NCBI GenBank assembly: GCA_031213475.1
Contig: JARUPZ010000029.1
Location: 8,209,290-8,273,289, forward strand
From: Nereocystis luetkeana
Lineage: Eukaryota; Sar; Phaeophyceae; Laminariales; Laminariaceae
Reading direction: 5' to 3'
Length of the DNA stretch: 64,000 nucleotides
Made by a program: the position numbers and the translations under genes. Under the pieces are notes generated by a model. That model did no database searches. It saw only the letters and a list, made by a program, of their open reading frames with translations, and was not told the DNA's origin. Below, in pieces: positions 63,031-64,000 of this stretch; position 1 is the stretch's first letter, and every line of letters begins with the position of its first letter.

Positions 63031-63582
63031 TGTAAATATAGGTATCAACATGTTCCTTACATTTCCGGACACAGTGTGATACCCCTCTCTGCTCTGTTTT
63101 TGCTGTTCAGCCGCAGCAACATAAAACTCGATTCTACCTTCTAGTAGGTGATCTCGATTTCCTCCACGAAAGGGCGCCGAGAAACCCGACGGCGCAGAGA
63201 GGGGGTACAGGCCTGAGGACACTGCACAGTCCGAACACCTTGGGGTCCGTGCCTCCAACATCGTCCAGCCGTTCGGGCCAGCTCCACTTGAAGTCGGCTT
63301 GGGTTCAACTTCAGATCAAAATCGTCTCTCATCACCAGCCTAATAGATTTTCGAGTGTCATATACTTTGAAACGCACCTCGTCATTGTGCCAAGGACGCT
63401 GCCTGGGATCGATCAGCGCTTCAGGGGTATTGCGGGTCGGATGTACTCTGATTGTGGAGGTAGCGTCTCGGGTTGAAGGCCTGATTGAGGAGTGAGGAGC
63501 TGGTGTTCTCGTATTTTCATTTTTTCGTTGTTGTTTGAGTTTTGAGTTTTTCTCAGGGTTTCCAACTTGAATTTTGCGGTAT

Positions 63583-63590
63583 CTATATAG
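63583..63590 (+). promoter_or_regulatory. TATA-like box upstream of the 63.7-kb gene
   Basis: CTATATAG followed by GGGTGCG, about 105-110 bases before the ATG at 63695. Confidence 0.3.
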
Positions 63591-63694
63591 GGGTGCGTGT
63601 CGACTGATTTCAGCGGAGAGCTGCCACGAGCAACCTACAAGCACAAGTTCTGTAGTCTGTGTGCTGGGTTACTGTAATCAACGCGTCCTACACA

Positions 63695-64000
63695 ATGCGG
63701 AACTTCGTTGGGGTACCGCTGCTTCTTGTGGTGAGCCTGCTCAAGAGAACGAGAGGATTCGTCGTGCCGCCTGGCGTGGCAGCAACATCGAGGTGCGTTT
63801 TTCACAACCGCAAGGACACCACTATTTCCATGGCCCCTGGCCCCTTGTGCACGAACGAGTGCGTTGTGATATCAAAAGCTACACCGTGTCAGAGGTGCCT
63901 GAGGTGCCTGCGATGCTCGTATCATACCATAACGGTCGTATTTATCACACCTACTCGATCCCAGGTTCAGGGGCCGGCGAACTGGCCGCCGGCGGAGTCG
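63695..64000 (+). CDS. 5' part of a gene with an N-terminal signal peptide, runs off the window
   Basis: An ATG at 63695 opens MRNFVGVPLLLVVSLLKRTR then GFVVPPGVAATS. This is a short hydrophobic core followed by a basic stretch and GF, resembling a signal peptide joined to a Phe-led transit sequence as used for stramenopile plastid import; targeting is inference. A TATA-like TCTATATAG lies at 63583-63590, about 110 bases upstream. A GTGCGT donor at 63793 would end exon 1 at 63792. Acceptors at 63963-63964 or 63969-63970 would start exon 2 near the window edge. The unspliced frame also stays open to 64000, so the intron is likely but not certain. The product is not recognisable from this fragment. 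Confidence 0.4.
   Translation, partial: MRNFVGVPLLLVVSLLKRTRGFVVPPGVAATSRCVFHNRKDTTISMAPGPLCTNECVVISKATPCQRCLRCLRCSYHTITVVFITPTRSQVQGPANWPPAES

Noticed and set aside
63141..63644. 167-codon open frame on the minus strand upstream of the 63.7-kb gene
   Set aside because: It has no ATG at its start, overlaps the putative TATA box and shows no recognised family. It could be an exon but there is no boundary evidence.

Overview
This window is nuclear DNA from an intron-rich, repeat-rich eukaryote. The coding regions are short exons with GT-AG boundaries and consistent phases, separated by introns of hundreds to thousands of bases. There is no operon structure. Base composition is near balanced and there are TTAGGG-type (CCCTAA) repeats at 9.38 kb. 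Long introns, a bacterial-type NADPH 2,4-dienoyl-CoA reductase, and a possible signal peptide followed by a Phe-containing transit start at 63.7 kb together suggest a stramenopile, possibly a brown alga. That placement is inference; no species-specific marker was seen.

Layout. 0-16 kb: no confident gene. It holds nested non-autonomous repeats (a loopless 530-bp palindrome, TTAA and TA palindromic MITEs, one member of a large dispersed repeat pair, an interstitial telomeric tract, a 1.7-kb foldback element) and a few exon-like remnants. 16.4-23.2 kb (+): an alpha/beta hydrolase in eight recognisable exons with an intact Ser-Asp-His triad. 23.2-28.0 kb: the space between two convergent genes, with minisatellites and a tRNA-like A-box/B-box sequence. 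28.0-54.1 kb (-): one very large gene for an FMN/FAD/4Fe-4S NADPH 2,4-dienoyl-CoA reductase (FadH family). Sixteen exons join in frame into about 704 residues, with only the extreme N-terminus missing. Its introns are full of MITEs, tandem arrays and G tracts. The 5.7-kb intron also contains a probable two-exon gene on the opposite strand (37,479-39,060). 54-63.6 kb: a mosaic of repeats: a ~2-3 kb duplicated block, one copy of which carries a TCA-flanked TIR element absent from the other copy; the inverted partner of the 7.8-9.2 kb repeat; and a 2.6-kb foldback element whose arms look partly coding. 63.7 kb to the end (+): the first exon of a gene that leaves the window.

The two firm genes are both metabolic enzymes (fatty-acid/enoyl redox chemistry and an ester or thioester-type hydrolase), but nothing in the sequence shows that they work together. 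No reverse transcriptase, transposase or integrase domain was recognised, so all mobile DNA here appears non-autonomous. Exon boundaries were read by eye from family similarity, splice signals and phase. The first exons of both main genes and the 3' end of the reductase remain uncertain.
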